From NCBI GenBank assembly GCA_019694615.1, contig JAIBBP010000178.1, positions 1-64,000 on the forward strand: 64,000 bases of DNA, in the 5' to 3' direction. The DNA comes from Microthrixaceae bacterium (GTDB lineage: Bacteria; Actinomycetota; Acidimicrobiia; Acidimicrobiales; Microtrichaceae). Below are positions 21,423 through 33,317 of this stretch, in pieces (the stretch's first letter is position 1; every line of letters begins with the position of its first letter). The notes beneath the pieces are model-generated. The model searched no databases. It was not told the DNA's origin and was given only the letters and a program-made list of their open reading frames with translations. The translations under genes were made by a program, and so were the position numbers.

Positions 21423-22853
21423 ATGGACTTCAAAGTCGCAGATCTGTCCCTTGCCGGATTCGGTCGTAAGGAAATCGAGCTCGCCGAGCACGAGATGCCC
21501 GGGCTCATGGCCACCAGGGCCGAGTTCGCCGATGCGCAGCCGCTCAAGGGCGCCCGCATCATGGGTTCGCTCCACATGACGGTGCAGACAGCGGTTCTTA
21601 TCGAAACGCTCGTCGCCCTGGGTGCTGACGTTCGTTGGGTGAGCTGCAACATCTTCTCCACCCAGGACCACGCTGCGGCTGCGGTTGCCGTGGGGCCCGA
21701 CGGGACTGTCGATGATCCCCGGGGCGTGCCCGTGTTCGCTTGGAAGGGCGAGACGTTGGAGGAGTACTGGTGGTGCACCGACCAGGCACTCCGTTGGCCC
21801 GATGGCGGCGGCCCAAACATGATCCTCGACGACGGCGGCGACGCGACGATGCTCGTGCACAAGGGCACCGAGTACGAGGCCGCCGGCGCCGTTCCCGCCC
21901 CCACCAAGGACGACTCGGAGGAGTGGAAGGTCGTACTGGAACTCCTCACCAAGTCGGTGGGCAACGAACCGACCCGCTGGACCGAGGTCGGCAAGGCGAT
22001 CCTGGGAGTCACCGAGGAGACGACGACGGGTGTTCATCGGCTCTACCAGATGTTCGAGGCGGGTCAGCTGCTGTTCCCGGCGATCAACGTGAACGACTCG
22101 GTCACGAAGTCGAAGTTCGACAACCTGTACGGCTGCCGCCACTCGCTGATCGACGGCATCAACCGCGCCACTGACGTGATGATCGCTGGCAAGGTGGCCG
22201 TGGTGTGTGGCTACGGCGACGTCGGCAAGGGGTGCGCTTCGTCGTTGCGGGGCCAAGGCGCCCGCGTCATCGTCACCGAGATCGACCCGATCTGCGCGTT
22301 GCAGGCGGCGATGGAGGGCTACCAGGTCACGACCCTCGAGGACGTCATCGAGACCGCCGACATCTTCATCACGACCACGGGCAACAAGGGCATCATCAGC
22401 GCCGAACACATGGCGCGCATGAAGCACCAGGCGATCGTCGGCAACATCGGCCATTTCGACAACGAGATCGACATGGCCGGGCTCGGCCGGATGAGCGACG
22501 TGCAGCGCGTCAACATCAAGCCCGGAACCGACGAGTTCGTGTTCCCCGACGGGCACTCGGTGATCATGCTCGCTGAGGGCCGCCTCCTGAACCTGGGTTG
22601 TGCGACGGGCCACCCGAGCTTCGTGATGTCGAACTCGTTCACCAACCAGGTGATCGCTCAGATCGAGCTGTTCACCAAGACGGCCGACTACCCCGTTGGC
22701 GTCTACGTGCTGCCGAAGCTCCTCGACGAGAAGGTCGCTCGGCTCCATCTCGACGCTCTCGGCGTGAAGCTCACCAAGCTGAGCCAGGACCAGGCCGACT
22801 ACATCGGTGTGCCGGTGAACGGTCCGTACAAGCCGGACCACTACCGCTACTGA
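21423..22853 (+). CDS. ahcY: Adenosylhomocysteinase (S-adenosyl-L-homocysteine hydrolase)
   Basis: This 476-residue NAD-dependent enzyme hydrolyses S-adenosylhomocysteine to adenosine and homocysteine, clearing the inhibitor left by methyltransferases. Motifs include [15 protein letters not shown], the NAD-binding [10 protein letters not shown], and the family C terminus KPDHYRY. The extra insert near residues 90-130 is usual in bacterial SahH. The ATG at 21423 has GGAGG 9-10 nt upstream; the open frame extends to 21360, but that part is not family sequence. The 189-nt upstream gap contains one short stem (CAGTGAC, 21358-21364, with GTCGCTG, 21390-21396). A long palindrome lies just downstream. 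Confidence 0.97.
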   Translation: MDFKVADLSLAGFGRKEIELAEHEMPGLMATRAEFADAQPLKGARIMGSLHMTVQTAVLIETLVALGADVRWVSCNIFSTQDHAAAAVAVGPDGTVDDPRGVPVFAWKGETLEEYWWCTDQALRWPDGGGPNMILDDGGDATMLVHKGTEYEAAGAVPAPTKDDSEEWKVVLELLTKSVGNEPTRWTEVGKAILGVTEETTTGVHRLYQMFEAGQLLFPAINVNDSVTKSKFDNLYGCRHSLIDGINRATDVMIAGKVAVVCGYGDVGKGCASSLRGQGARVIVTEIDPICALQAAMEGYQVTTLEDVIETADIFITTTGNKGIISAEHMARMKHQAIVGNIGHFDNEIDMAGLGRMSDVQRVNIKPGTDEFVFPDGHSVIMLAEGRLLNLGCATGHPSFVMSNSFTNQVIAQIELFTKTADYPVGVYVLPKLLDEKVARLHLDALGVKLTKLSQDQADYIGVPVNGPYKPDHYRY

Positions 22854-22869
22854 GCTGAGTCGGGTCCTT

Positions 22870-22943
22870 CTCCCTCTGCTCGTTCTGTCCTGCGAGAGCA
22901 CCACCCGGGTGGTGCTCTCGCAGGACAGAACGAGCAGAGGGAG
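22870..22943. terminator. Perfect 74-bp palindrome downstream of ahcY (hairpin C)
   Basis: Arms of 37 bp (22870-22906 and 22907-22943) are exact reverse complements with no spacer. The inner 58 bp (22878-22935) are identical to hairpin B. The outer 8 bp per arm (CTCCCTCT/AGAGGGAG) are unique to this copy yet also pair perfectly. It lies 16 nt after the ahcY stop and 100 nt before a lipoprotein gene on the same strand, so it could end the ahcY transcript. There is no U-tract. Confidence 0.7.
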
Positions 22944-23043
22944 CGGGTTGGCGGGAAATGAATGGCGACAGAGGGGCCAACTCGTCGTACCATCGGGTAC
23001 TCGCTGCCGGCTGGGGTGGCGTCGAGATTGCTGGGAGATGCTC

Positions 23044-24198
23044 ATGAACAACCGCACCGTCGGTCGTTGGACCGCCCTCGCCATCGTGTCCTCGATGGTG
23101 TTCGTCCTCGCCGGTTGCAACATGGCGAAGGTCGGCGCGAAGTGCCGGAACGGAGCGGCACCGGCCAGGGACGCGACTCACGTTCTGTTCTGCCAGAAGG
23201 GGAAGTGGGCTCGGGTGATGACGATCGGCCAGGCGGCCGACTTCATCATGAGCGGATGGCCGTCCAACGTCGAGCTGCTCGACGGTGGAGGACAGACTGT
23301 GGGGTTGGGTGATGCCTTTGGCCAGGTCTCTGTGCGTGTGACACGCCGCGACGGGCAACCCGTCAAAGGCGCCGACGTCCTGTTCGCCGGCCCGGCCTCG
23401 GGAGCGTCGATCGCAGCGCCGAGCGGCCTCATCGCGACCGATTCCAATGGTGTCGCCCGCTTCACGCCGGTCGCCAACAGCGTTGTAGGCGGGTACGCAG
23501 TGACTGCGACGGTCAACGGTGGCACCCGTCCGAGCGTGACGTTCGGGCTCAACAACGCTGCCGGCCGTGCTGCCAGCGTCGTCGTGGTGTCCGGCAACGA
23601 CCAGACCGCCGTGGCGGGAACGCAGTTCGCCCAGCCGGTCGTCGTTCGGGCAGTCGACCGCTTCGGCAACACGGTCACCTACAAGAACATCGAGTTCTCG
23701 ACGTCCGCGGCAGGCGTTTGGTTCGGCCCGGCTGAGGCGTTCGCCGGCGATGACGGAAAGGCCTCGACGACGATGGGCACCGGCAACCTCGCCAGGACCG
23801 TGCCCGTGACGGCGAAGGTCGTCGGAACCGACGCGTCGGTTACGTTCAACATGCACGTCGTGGCCGGGCCGGCGGTCGCTGCCAACTTCCACATGACCTC
23901 CGGTAACGGACAGACATCGAGGTCGTCGACCGACCCCGACTACCCGCTGCGCTTCGACAACCCGCTTGTCGTGGCCTTCAGTGACCTGTTCGGAAATCCA
24001 GTGTCCGGGCAGACCGCGACGTGGGCAATCGTCGACGGTGGTGCTGGTACGGCCAGCGCAACGATGACCGTCGCCGCGTCCGACGCCGATGGCCTCGCAC
24101 GAGCCCGCCTCACGAGCAACGGCATCGCCGGCACGTTCCAGGTCACGGCGACAGCGTTCGGCATTACGGAGACGTTCAACCTCACGAACCCGGCGTAG
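23044..24198 (+). CDS. Lipoprotein with conserved Cys module and Ig-like (Big-1-type) repeats
   Basis: This encodes about 384 residues. The N terminus is a lipoprotein signal ending in the lipobox VLAGC (Cys 25). It is followed by a compact module, CNMAKVGAKC, ATHVLFC, GKW and TIGQAADFIMSGWP. Three to four Ig-like units then follow, each containing phrases such as GQPVKGADVLF, DRFGNTVTYKNIEFS and DLFGNPVSGQTATW, which resemble invasin/intimin Big-1 domains. A paralogue with the same module lies at 43331-44425. The start at 23044 has GGGAG 7 nt upstream. It is probably anchored on the outer face of the cytoplasmic membrane; the function is unknown. Confidence 0.75.
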   Translation: MNNRTVGRWTALAIVSSMVFVLAGCNMAKVGAKCRNGAAPARDATHVLFCQKGKWARVMTIGQAADFIMSGWPSNVELLDGGGQTVGLGDAFGQVSVRVTRRDGQPVKGADVLFAGPASGASIAAPSGLIATDSNGVARFTPVANSVVGGYAVTATVNGGTRPSVTFGLNNAAGRAASVVVVSGNDQTAVAGTQFAQPVVVRAVDRFGNTVTYKNIEFSTSAAGVWFGPAEAFAGDDGKASTTMGTGNLARTVPVTAKVVGTDASVTFNMHVVAGPAVAANFHMTSGNGQTSRSSTDPDYPLRFDNPLVVAFSDLFGNPVSGQTATWAIVDGGAGTASATMTVAASDADGLARARLTSNGIAGTFQVTATAFGITETFNLTNPA

Positions 24199-24226
24199 TC
24201 TCGACCCCGACGAGATCGGGGGCCGG

Positions 24227-25078
24227 ATGGATGAGTTTGCGGGGAAGGTCGCGGTGATCACCGGCGGCGCTTCCGGGATTGGGCTGGCGATGGCGCGTCG
24301 CTTCGGCGCCGCCGGCATGAAGTTGGTGATCGCCGACCTCCAACAGGACGCGCTCGATGACGTGATCGCCGAGTTGGGTGCTGCCCGCATCGAGGCCGTT
24401 GGTATTCGAGCCGACGTGGCGGACCGGGCTCAGGTGCAGGCGGTCGCTGACCAGGCGATGGACGCGTTCGGGGCTATCCACCTTGCCGTCAACAACGCCG
24501 GCGTCGCGTCGGGAGGGTTGAGCTGGGAGCTCTCTGAAGCCGACTGGAGCTGGGTGCTCGGTGTTGACCTTTGGGGAGTGATTCACGGTGTCGGGGTGTT
24601 CACCCCGTTGATCATCGAGTCGGGAGGTGGACACGTCGTGAACATCGCCTCGATGGCTGGGCTCACGTCTCCGCCGTACATGGCCCCCTACAACGTGGCG
24701 AAGCACGGGGTCGTCGCGCTGTCGGAGTCGATGTACCTCGAGCTGAAGATGGCAGCTCCAACCGTTGGGGTGACGGTGGTCTGTCCCGGCTGGGTGCGGA
24801 CGCAAATCCACAAGTCGATCCGGCATCGACCGTCGGCAGACACGCCGGTGTCCGACGCTGGTGTCGGCGATGCCGACGCAGGCTTCGAGGCGATCGTCGG
24901 ATCCCTGATCGCCGACGGGCTCGACCCGGCCGATGTCGCCGAGCAGGTGTTCGACGCTGTGGTGAACGACCGCTTCTACGTCCTCACGCACCCGGAGTGG
25001 TCGGGAATGGTCCGGCGCAACACCGATCGGATGTTGGCGGGCGAGAACCCGGAGATGGGTATCCCCGGAATCCCCTGA
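24227..25078 (+). CDS. Short-chain dehydrogenase/reductase
   Basis: This classical SDR has about 283 residues. ITGGASGIGLAMARR is the cofactor-binding motif, VNNAGVASGG follows, a Ser occurs in NIASMAG, and the catalytic YNVAKHG lies near residue 160. An Asp at the end of the second strand (VIADLQ) suggests NAD preference. The longer reading frame from 24089 overlaps the lipoprotein and lacks SDR sequence. A small stem, CCCCGA/TCGGGG (24205-24221), lies just before the start and covers the only G-rich ribosome-binding stretch, so it could limit initiation. The substrate is unknown. Confidence 0.88.
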   Translation: MDEFAGKVAVITGGASGIGLAMARRFGAAGMKLVIADLQQDALDDVIAELGAARIEAVGIRADVADRAQVQAVADQAMDAFGAIHLAVNNAGVASGGLSWELSEADWSWVLGVDLWGVIHGVGVFTPLIIESGGGHVVNIASMAGLTSPPYMAPYNVAKHGVVALSESMYLELKMAAPTVGVTVVCPGWVRTQIHKSIRHRPSADTPVSDAGVGDADAGFEAIVGSLIADGLDPADVAEQVFDAVVNDRFYVLTHPEWSGMVRRNTDRMLAGENPEMGIPGIP

Positions 25079-25136
25079 GCAGCGAGACCGATCCCGTGGG
25101 GGCTCAGTGTCGGGGGTGGGTGCCTACCGTGCGGTG

Positions 25137-25763
25137 ATGTTCTTACCTGTGCACTGTGTGGTCTGCCGCACGCTCGGTTCGACCTTGTGCGAGCTGTGCG
25201 CTGCTCAGCTGGTGCCGGCTCCTGAGGCTCCGCCGCTTCCACCGCTGGATCGGACGGTCGCGCTCTTCGCATACGAAGGCGTGGGCCGAACGGTCGTCTC
25301 GAGGCTGAAGTTCGACGGCCACCGTGATGCGGTACGGCCGATGGGTGCGATGCTCGCCGCAGCGATCGACGCGCCGGTCGATCTGGTCACCTGGGTTCCG
25401 ACGAGCCCCGCTCGGCGTCGTCGGCGAGGGTACGACCAGGCCGAGCTGCTGGCACGCGCCACTGCTCGCTCGCTGGGTGTGCCAGTTCGCCGAACCGTGC
25501 GTCGACAGAGCGGCCCTGCACAGACCGGCCAGGCTCGGGCGGCTCGGTTGCAGGCGTCCTTTTCCCCGTTCGGGCGACCTCCGCACGGGGTCGTCGCGGT
25601 GGTTGACGACGTGAGGACGACGGGGGCATCCCTCGTTGGAGTGGCGCGGGCGCTCAGGTTTTGTGGCGCTCGTTCCGTCGTCGGGGCGACCCTCGCAGCG
25701 ACCGCGGGAACAACCTCGGGATCGGCGTCCTATTCCGCGATCGATCCTCTACAGTCGGGTTGA
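25137..25763 (+). CDS. ComF family phosphoribosyltransferase-like protein
   Basis: This protein of about 208 residues has the ComF layout. An N-terminal zinc-finger-like cysteine cluster (HCVVC and LCELC) is followed by the middle segment SRLKFDGHRD and a type I phosphoribosyltransferase motif VVAVVDDVRTTGASL. RGYDQAELLARATA is a family hallmark. ComF takes part in DNA uptake or processing in competent bacteria, but the family is widespread in non-competent ones. It lies just upstream of hpf and secA, as in mycobacteria. The ATG at 25137 is preferred to GTG codons at 25134 and 25107. Confidence 0.88.
   Translation: MFLPVHCVVCRTLGSTLCELCAAQLVPAPEAPPLPPLDRTVALFAYEGVGRTVVSRLKFDGHRDAVRPMGAMLAAAIDAPVDLVTWVPTSPARRRRRGYDQAELLARATARSLGVPVRRTVRRQSGPAQTGQARAARLQASFSPFGRPPHGVVAVVDDVRTTGASLVGVARALRFCGARSVVGATLAATAGTTSGSASYSAIDPLQSG
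25750..25755 (+). promoter_or_regulatory. Candidate -10 element of hpf inside the comF 3' end
   Basis: TACAGT matches TAnnnT and would start a transcript near 25762, about 68 nt before the hpf GTG, which has its own strong AGGAGG site. Confidence 0.35.
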
Positions 25764-25829
25764 CCAACGGCACTCCTCTCGCCATCCACCGTGCTCCGGT
25801 GGGTCGCCGAGGGGGAACAGGAGGTCAAC

Positions 25830-26480
25830 GTGCAGATCAACGTGAGCGCTCGCCACACCGAGGTCGCCAAACGTGACCGGGATCTGATCATCGAGAAGCT
25901 CTCGCGACTTGGTGGGAAGTTCCTGGAGATGGACCGGGCGGAGGTGCACTTCTTCCAGGAACGCAACCCGCGGATCCACGACAAGGAGTGTTGCGAGATC
26001 ACGTTGGAGGGCCACGGCCACCACATCAGGTGCAAGGCCGGCGGCCCGGATCACCTGACGGCCGTCGATCGGGCGATCGAGAAGCTCGAGAACAAGCTCC
26101 ACAAGCTGAAGACCAAGCTCTCGACGCACCGAACACATCGCGACGTCACGCGCGCGAAGCAGTGGGCAAACGCGACGACCGACCTCCCAGATGACCTCGT
26201 TCGTGAGGTCATGTCGACGAACGGAACGTCGCCGCAGGGAACAGCGGTGGACGTCGAGGTGAGCGACGAGCTTGCGGCCGAGGCTCAGGTGCTCGTCGAC
26301 AGCTACCGCATCGTCAAGACGAAGAAGGTCGAGAACCTGGTCCTGACCCCGCTCGACGCGGCGATGCGGATGGACCTCGTCGGACACGACTTCTACTTCT
26401 TCACCAACGTCGAGACCGACGCTCCCGCGATCGTCTATCGCCGTGAGGACGGCGACATCGGACTGATCGACGAGGGCTGA
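25830..26480 (+). CDS. hpf: Ribosome hibernation promoting factor, long form
   Basis: This encodes about 216 residues. The N-terminal HPF/RaiA domain (VQINVSARHTEVAKRDRDLI through LENKLHKLKTKL) binds the 30S decoding region. A variable linker is followed by the C-terminal dimerisation domain (VKTKKVENLVLTPLDAAMRM, GHDFYFFTNVET), which allows 100S ribosome formation. The GTG at 25830 has a near-perfect AGGAGG 6 nt upstream and gives the normal N terminus, so the frame's earlier start at 25791 was rejected. Placement between comF and secA is conserved in actinobacteria. It probably responds to stress or slow growth. Confidence 0.95.
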   Translation: MQINVSARHTEVAKRDRDLIIEKLSRLGGKFLEMDRAEVHFFQERNPRIHDKECCEITLEGHGHHIRCKAGGPDHLTAVDRAIEKLENKLHKLKTKLSTHRTHRDVTRAKQWANATTDLPDDLVREVMSTNGTSPQGTAVDVEVSDELAAEAQVLVDSYRIVKTKKVENLVLTPLDAAMRMDLVGHDFYFFTNVETDAPAIVYRREDGDIGLIDEG

Positions 26481-26563
26481 TCGCGGATTGACCATTCGGC
26501 GCGGCGTGTCCTCCCGCCGCGCCGCCTCCTTTCCGGACCCGCCGGTAGGATGCGAAACCGACT

Positions 26564-29272
<2,709 letters not shown>

Positions 29273-29380
29273 GCGCCTCGGCCACCTCCGCTCAGGTTCG
29301 GTCGCTTCGCTCCCTTCTTCCGCTGCGGTACCTCGGCGCATCCGGCTTACGATGCCGAATCGCCTAGCCTCTCGAGCGCC

Positions 29381-30490
29381 ATGCAGGACTTCAGCAACGC
29401 CCTTTCCGACCTCTCGCGGCGCCTCGGCGACGCGCGCCAGTATCTCCGCATCGACGAGTTGACGGCGCGGCGGCGCCAGCTCGAGACCGAGCTGGCGCGC
29501 CCCGATCTGTGGGACGACCAGGAAGCGGCGCAGAAGATCCAACGGGAGTTCGCGTCGGTCAACGACGACCTGACGACGTTCGCGGAGTTGCACGGGGCGA
29601 TCGAGGACGCAGCGACCCTGGCCGATCTGGCTCGTGAGGAAGGTGACGAATCCCTCGAACCGGAGATCAACGAGGCGATCGCAGCGTTGACGTCGCGGTT
29701 CGACGATCTCGAGCTCCGCGCGCTGTTCACCGGCGAGTGGGACGAGAACGACGCGATCATGGAGTTCAACTCCGGAGCGGGAGGCGTCGACGCGCAGGAC
29801 TGGTGCGAAATGCTCATGCGCATGTTCCTCCGCTGGGCCGAGAAGCGCGGCTTCGAGGTCGAGATCGACGCGGCATCCCCGGGCACGGAGGCCGGGATCA
29901 GCTCGGCGACGTTCATCATCAAGGGCCGCTACGCCTACGGCTACCTGCGCAGTGAGCACGGCGTGCACCGTCTCGTCCGAATTTCGCCGTTCGACAACGC
30001 CGCCCGGCGACAGACGTCGTTCGCGTCCATCAAGATCACCCCGTTCATCGAGGACACCACCGGCGAGATCGACATCGACGAGAAGGATCTGCGCATCGAC
30101 GTGTATCGGTCGTCGGGCGCCGGCGGTCAGCACGTCAACGTGACCGATTCGGCGGTGCGCATCACCCACCTCCCGACGGGCATCGTCGTGTCCTGCCAGA
30201 ACGAGCGCTCCCAGCACCAGAACAAGGATCAGGCCATGAAGGTGCTGAAGGCCAAGCTGCTCGACCTCGAACGCCTAAAGCACGAGGCGAAGCTGGCGGA
30301 GATCACCGGCGACCAACTCGACGCGAACTTCGGGAGCCAGATCCGCAGCTACGTCCTTCACCCCTACCAGCAGGTGAAGGATCTGCGGTCGAACATCGAG
30401 GTCGGCAACGTCGAAGGTGTTCTCGACGGCGACCTCGATGGGCTGATGGAGGGGTACCTCCGTTGGGAACGAGCGACGGCGGCGCCGTAG
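29381..30490 (+). CDS. prfB: Peptide chain release factor 2
   Basis: This 369-residue class I release factor recognises UGA and UAA. The SPF tripeptide of RF2 is seen in RISPFDNAARR near residue 203, and the peptidyl-hydrolysis loop is SSGAGGQHVN near residue 248. The gene reads through in one frame, with no programmed +1 frameshift and no early in-frame UGA, unlike E. coli prfB. TAGCCT (29365-29370) lies 10 nt before the ATG. The adjacent ftsE-ftsX pair is also a conserved actinobacterial neighbour. Confidence 0.98.
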   Translation: MQDFSNALSDLSRRLGDARQYLRIDELTARRRQLETELARPDLWDDQEAAQKIQREFASVNDDLTTFAELHGAIEDAATLADLAREEGDESLEPEINEAIAALTSRFDDLELRALFTGEWDENDAIMEFNSGAGGVDAQDWCEMLMRMFLRWAEKRGFEVEIDAASPGTEAGISSATFIIKGRYAYGYLRSEHGVHRLVRISPFDNAARRQTSFASIKITPFIEDTTGEIDIDEKDLRIDVYRSSGAGGQHVNVTDSAVRITHLPTGIVVSCQNERSQHQNKDQAMKVLKAKLLDLERLKHEAKLAEITGDQLDANFGSQIRSYVLHPYQQVKDLRSNIEVGNVEGVLDGDLDGLMEGYLRWERATAAP

Positions 30491-30599
30491 CGTAGGGAAC
30501 CACGACGCCGAGGGGTGCTCCGGATCGGAGGGCACTCGCAACTAGAGTCGTGGCCGCTCCGCGGACTCCCCGTTCCGCGTTTCGAGGACCCCGACCACT

Positions 30600-31277
30600 G
30601 TGATCAAGCTCGAGAACGTCAAGAAGGTCTACAAGAACGACCACGTTGCGCTGCGCAACGCCAACGTCGACATCCAGAAGGGCGAGTTCGTCTTTCTGGT
30701 CGGACCATCGGGGTCCGGAAAGTCGACGTTCATTCGGCTGCTCAACCGCGAAGAACTCCCGACCGAGGGCAAGGTGTGGGTTGCCGGCAAGGACATCGCC
30801 AGCATCCGGAACTGGCAGGTGCCCTACCTGCGTCGCAACATCGGATACATCTTTCAGGACTTCAAGCTCCTCCCCAACAAGACGGTCGAGGAAAACGTCG
30901 CCTTCGCCTTGGAGGCGATCGGCCGTCCGCGACACAGCGTGAAGACCCAGGTGCCGGCCATCCTCGAGCTGGTCGGGCTGGCGCACAAGGCCAAGAACCG
31001 GCCCGACGAGTTGTCGGGTGGTGAGCAGCAGCGAGTGTCGATCGCCCGGGCATTCGTCAACCGGCCGCTGATCCTGCTGGCCGACGAGCCCACCGGCAAC
31101 CTCGATCCCAACACCACCATCGGCATCATGAAGCTCCTGGACCGAATCAACCGCACGGGCACCACCGTGGTGATGGCGACTCACGATCGCGGCATCGTCG
31201 ACGTGATGAGGCGCCGGGTTATCGAACTCGAAGGCGGCCAGGTCGTTCGCGACCAGGCGCGAGGGGTGTACGAGTAG
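30600..31277 (+). CDS. ftsE: Cell-division ABC transporter ATP-binding protein FtsE
   Basis: This 225-residue ATPase starts with GTG. Walker A is [11 protein letters not shown], the Q-loop is in [11 protein letters not shown], the signature is [15 protein letters not shown], Walker B is [11 protein letters not shown], and the H-loop is in ATHDRGIVD. It forms FtsEX with the downstream gene, coupling ATP hydrolysis to control of peptidoglycan hydrolases at the septum. The stop is immediately followed by the ftsX ATG. TAGAGT at 30545-30550 could be a -10 element for a separate promoter after prfB. Confidence 0.96.
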   Translation: MIKLENVKKVYKNDHVALRNANVDIQKGEFVFLVGPSGSGKSTFIRLLNREELPTEGKVWVAGKDIASIRNWQVPYLRRNIGYIFQDFKLLPNKTVEENVAFALEAIGRPRHSVKTQVPAILELVGLAHKAKNRPDELSGGEQQRVSIARAFVNRPLILLADEPTGNLDPNTTIGIMKLLDRINRTGTTVVMATHDRGIVDVMRRRVIELEGGQVVRDQARGVYE

Positions 31278-32177
31278 ATGGCCATGCGCCTCGACTACCT
31301 GGTTCGCGAGACCGGGCAGAACCTCGTCCGCAACTGGCTGCTTTCGGTTGCGACCGTGCTGATCGTCACGGTGTCGCTGACCATGTTCGGCATCACCGTG
31401 CTGCTGGGCTTCTTCGGTCTGGACAATGCGTTCATCACCTGGAACAACGACGTCTCGTTCATCGTCTACATGAACCCCGACGCCACCGCGGAGCAGATCG
31501 CCGCGATCGACAAGGACCTCGAGAACAGCCCGCAGGTCGACACCGTCGAGTACTACGACGATGACAAGACCTTCGAGCTGTACCAGAAGATGTTCCAGCA
31601 GGACGGCCCCGAGATGCTGACGGCGCTCGAGAAGGGCGATCTTCCGACGTCGTTCCGTGTCAAACCGTCCAATCCAGACGCGAACGTCGTGAAGGAGTTG
31701 GCCAACAGCTACGGCCCCAAGACCGGCGTGTACACCGTCGACTTCCCCGACGAGCAGGTTCGGCAGGTGCAAAGCGCAGGGCAGACCATCAGGTTCTGGC
31801 TGTTGCTCGCCTCGGTCGTGTTGCTCGCCGCGTCGATCGTCCTGATCTTCATCGCGATTCAGACGGCGGTGTTCTCACGTCGCCGGGAGATCGAGGTGAT
31901 GAGGCTCGTCGGAGCGACCAACTGGTTCATCCGCATTCCGTTCCTCATCGAGGGCCTGATCCAGGGACTGGTGGGAGCGATTCTGGCGGTGAGTTCGCTC
32001 GCCATCATCGGTGCAGCGTGGAAGTCCGATGGCGAATCGATGAAGGGCTCCTTGCTCGCACGGTTCGTTTGGACCGACGACCAGCAACTGTGGACGTTCC
32101 TGGGCCTCCTCGGCATCGGTGCGGTGGCCGGCGCGCTCGGCGCGTTCATCTCGACGCTCTGGTACCTGCGGGACTGA
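31278..32177 (+). CDS. ftsX: Cell-division protein FtsX
   Basis: This 299-residue membrane protein has the FtsX order. An N-terminal helix (LLSVATVLIVTVSLTMFGI) is followed by a large extracellular domain with the YMNPDATAEQIAAIDKDLE-type segment and VDTVEYYDDDKTFELYQ. Three helices complete the FtsX/MacB permease fold (FWLLLASVVLLAASIVLIF, then LIEGLIQGLVGAILAV, and a final one). VMRLVGATNWFIRIPF is the coupling-helix region. It works with FtsE; mycobacterial FtsX activates the hydrolase RipC. It ends before a long hairpin facing azlD. Confidence 0.95.
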   Translation: MAMRLDYLVRETGQNLVRNWLLSVATVLIVTVSLTMFGITVLLGFFGLDNAFITWNNDVSFIVYMNPDATAEQIAAIDKDLENSPQVDTVEYYDDDKTFELYQKMFQQDGPEMLTALEKGDLPTSFRVKPSNPDANVVKELANSYGPKTGVYTVDFPDEQVRQVQSAGQTIRFWLLLASVVLLAASIVLIFIAIQTAVFSRRREIEVMRLVGATNWFIRIPFLIEGLIQGLVGAILAVSSLAIIGAAWKSDGESMKGSLLARFVWTDDQQLWTFLGLLGIGAVAGALGAFISTLWYLRD

Positions 32178-32188
32178 CCCCACCCCAC

Positions 32189-32264
32189 CCCACCCCAGCC
32201 GGTTCTGTTGTACAAAGCGCGCGGTCACGCGCGCGCTTTGTACAACAGAACGGGCTGGGGTGGG
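32189..32264. terminator. Long hairpin between convergent ftsX and azlD (hairpin D)
   Basis: Arms 32189-32223 and 32230-32264 pair over 35 bp with one mismatch (32201 with 32252) around a 6-nt loop. The inner arm reads GTTCTGTTGTACAAAGCGCG. The outer part pairs CACCCCAGCC with GGCTGGGGTG. It separates the convergent ends of ftsX and azlD and could terminate both, though no U-tract follows. The inner arm is homologous to hairpin F with compensatory substitutions. Confidence 0.75.
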
Positions 32265-32276
32265 TGCGTCGTCCGG

Positions 32277-32579
32277 TCAGATGAGGAGACGCGCCAGGGC
32301 GGCGGTCCCGGCGCTGACGAGAATCACCACCAGGAGCGGAGCTTTCGCCCACACTGCGACGACTCCCGCCGCTACTCCGAGTACGCGGGTGGCGACGATG
32401 TCGCCTCCACCTCCGGTCAGGGTCTGTTGAATCACCAGCCCGGCGAAGATCGCGGCCGGGAGCAGACCGACAACGTTCGCGAGCGGCCCGGTCAGCTTGA
32501 CCCGGCTGAGCGCAAGCAGACCGAACAGCTTGAACGCGTACGCACCGGCCGCCAGCACCACCACCGTCGACCAACTCAC
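32277..32579 (-). CDS. azlD: AzlD family branched-chain amino acid exporter subunit
   Basis: This encodes about 100 residues and four hydrophobic helices (STVVVLAAGAYAFKLFGLLA, LANVVGLLPAAIFAGLVI, VLGVAAGVVAVWAKAPLL and a last one), the AzlD pattern. The GTG at 32579 overlaps the azlC stop (GTGA), so the pair is coupled. AzlC and AzlD together export branched-chain amino acids or toxic analogues such as 4-azaleucine. An open frame to 32801 lies inside azlC and is a shadow. Confidence 0.82.
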   Translation of the reverse strand: MSWSTVVVLAAGAYAFKLFGLLALSRVKLTGPLANVVGLLPAAIFAGLVIQQTLTGGGGDIVATRVLGVAAGVVAVWAKAPLLVVILVSAGTAALARLLI

Positions 32580-33301
32580 GGAGTCTCCGGTCGGTTGGGG
32601 GCCTGCCGGCGTGCAGCGAGGACGGCGCCGCCGAACGCGCCGAGGGTTGACGCCAGGATCGGAATGCCGACCGGCAGGAATGGCACGGTAGCGATCGCGA
32701 TTGCCGCGGCGATCAGCGCGCTGATCCGGCCGGGTCGACGCCGCAGGTGAGGCGCCAGCATCGCCACGTACACGGCCGGGAAGGCGGCGTCGAGACCCCA
32801 TTGCTGCAAGTCGCCCACGACGTCGCCGGCGACCGCGCCGACCAGCGTGCCCAGGTTCCAGAACACGTAGGTGCCCAGCCCCGCGCTGACGAACCCCTTT
32901 CGCTGCTGAGCGGGGTCGGACTGAGCCGCGCCCATTCCGGTGGACTCATCGATGATGAGCTGAGCGACCGCCAAGCGCTCGGCCATCGGGCGGTCCGGAA
33001 ACCATCGCGCCACCACCGGGCCGTACAGCGTGTTGCGCGCTGCGAGCATCAGGGCCGACCCCAGCGCGGTGGCCGGTGCTCCACCGGCGTCGATGACGCT
33101 GACGGCGGCAAGCTGGGATGCTCCGGTGAACACGAGCAACGACAGAGCGCACGTCTTCGCGACCGAGAGCCCCGATGACCGCGCCAAGACCCCGAAGATG
33201 ATCCCGACGATTCCCACCGCGAACGCGAGTAGTAGCCCGTCGCGGACCGGCCTGCCAGGTGGTTCACCGGGAGTTCGTTCCGCAGCGTCGTCGGGTGCCA
33301 T
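32576..33301 (-). CDS. azlC: AzlC family permease, branched-chain amino acid export
   Basis: This 241-residue polytopic protein has the AzlC features LLAFAVGIVGIIFGVLARSS, LVFTGASQLAAVS and LMLAARNTLYGP. A QLIIDESTGMG segment follows. It is the large partner of AzlD. The start codon lies only 16 bp from that of the divergent crotonase gene. TAGCGT on the minus strand (33311-33316) is 9 nt before the ATG, suggesting a leaderless transcript whose promoter upstream part lies inside the crotonase gene. Confidence 0.88.
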   Translation of the reverse strand: MAPDDAAERTPGEPPGRPVRDGLLLAFAVGIVGIIFGVLARSSGLSVAKTCALSLLVFTGASQLAAVSVIDAGGAPATALGSALMLAARNTLYGPVVARWFPDRPMAERLAVAQLIIDESTGMGAAQSDPAQQRKGFVSAGLGTYVFWNLGTLVGAVAGDVVGDLQQWGLDAAFPAVYVAMLAPHLRRRPGRISALIAAAIAIATVPFLPVGIPILASTLGAFGGAVLAARRQAPNRPETP

Positions 33302-33310
33302 GGGCTAGAC

Positions 33311-33316
33311 ACGCTA
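33311..33316 (-). promoter_or_regulatory. Leaderless-type -10 element of azlC in a 16-bp divergent gap
   Basis: TAGCGT lies 9 nt before the azlC ATG. The whole gap is 33302-33317 and contains CTAG-ACACG-CTAG, so the plus-strand gene has a similar but poorer TAGACA 6 nt before its ATG. Confidence 0.35.
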
Positions 33317-33317
33317 G

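Noticed and set aside
20781-23123. A 780-codon open frame on the minus strand opposite ahcY
   Set aside because: It is antisense to ahcY and the SIS gene, which have full family motifs. Its sequence is low-complexity (V/D/R/E-rich) and it reads through palindrome C. It is a high-GC shadow.
29381-30490. Programmed frameshift in prfB
   Set aside because: The gene is a single continuous frame from the normal N terminus, with no early in-frame UGA or frameshift site.
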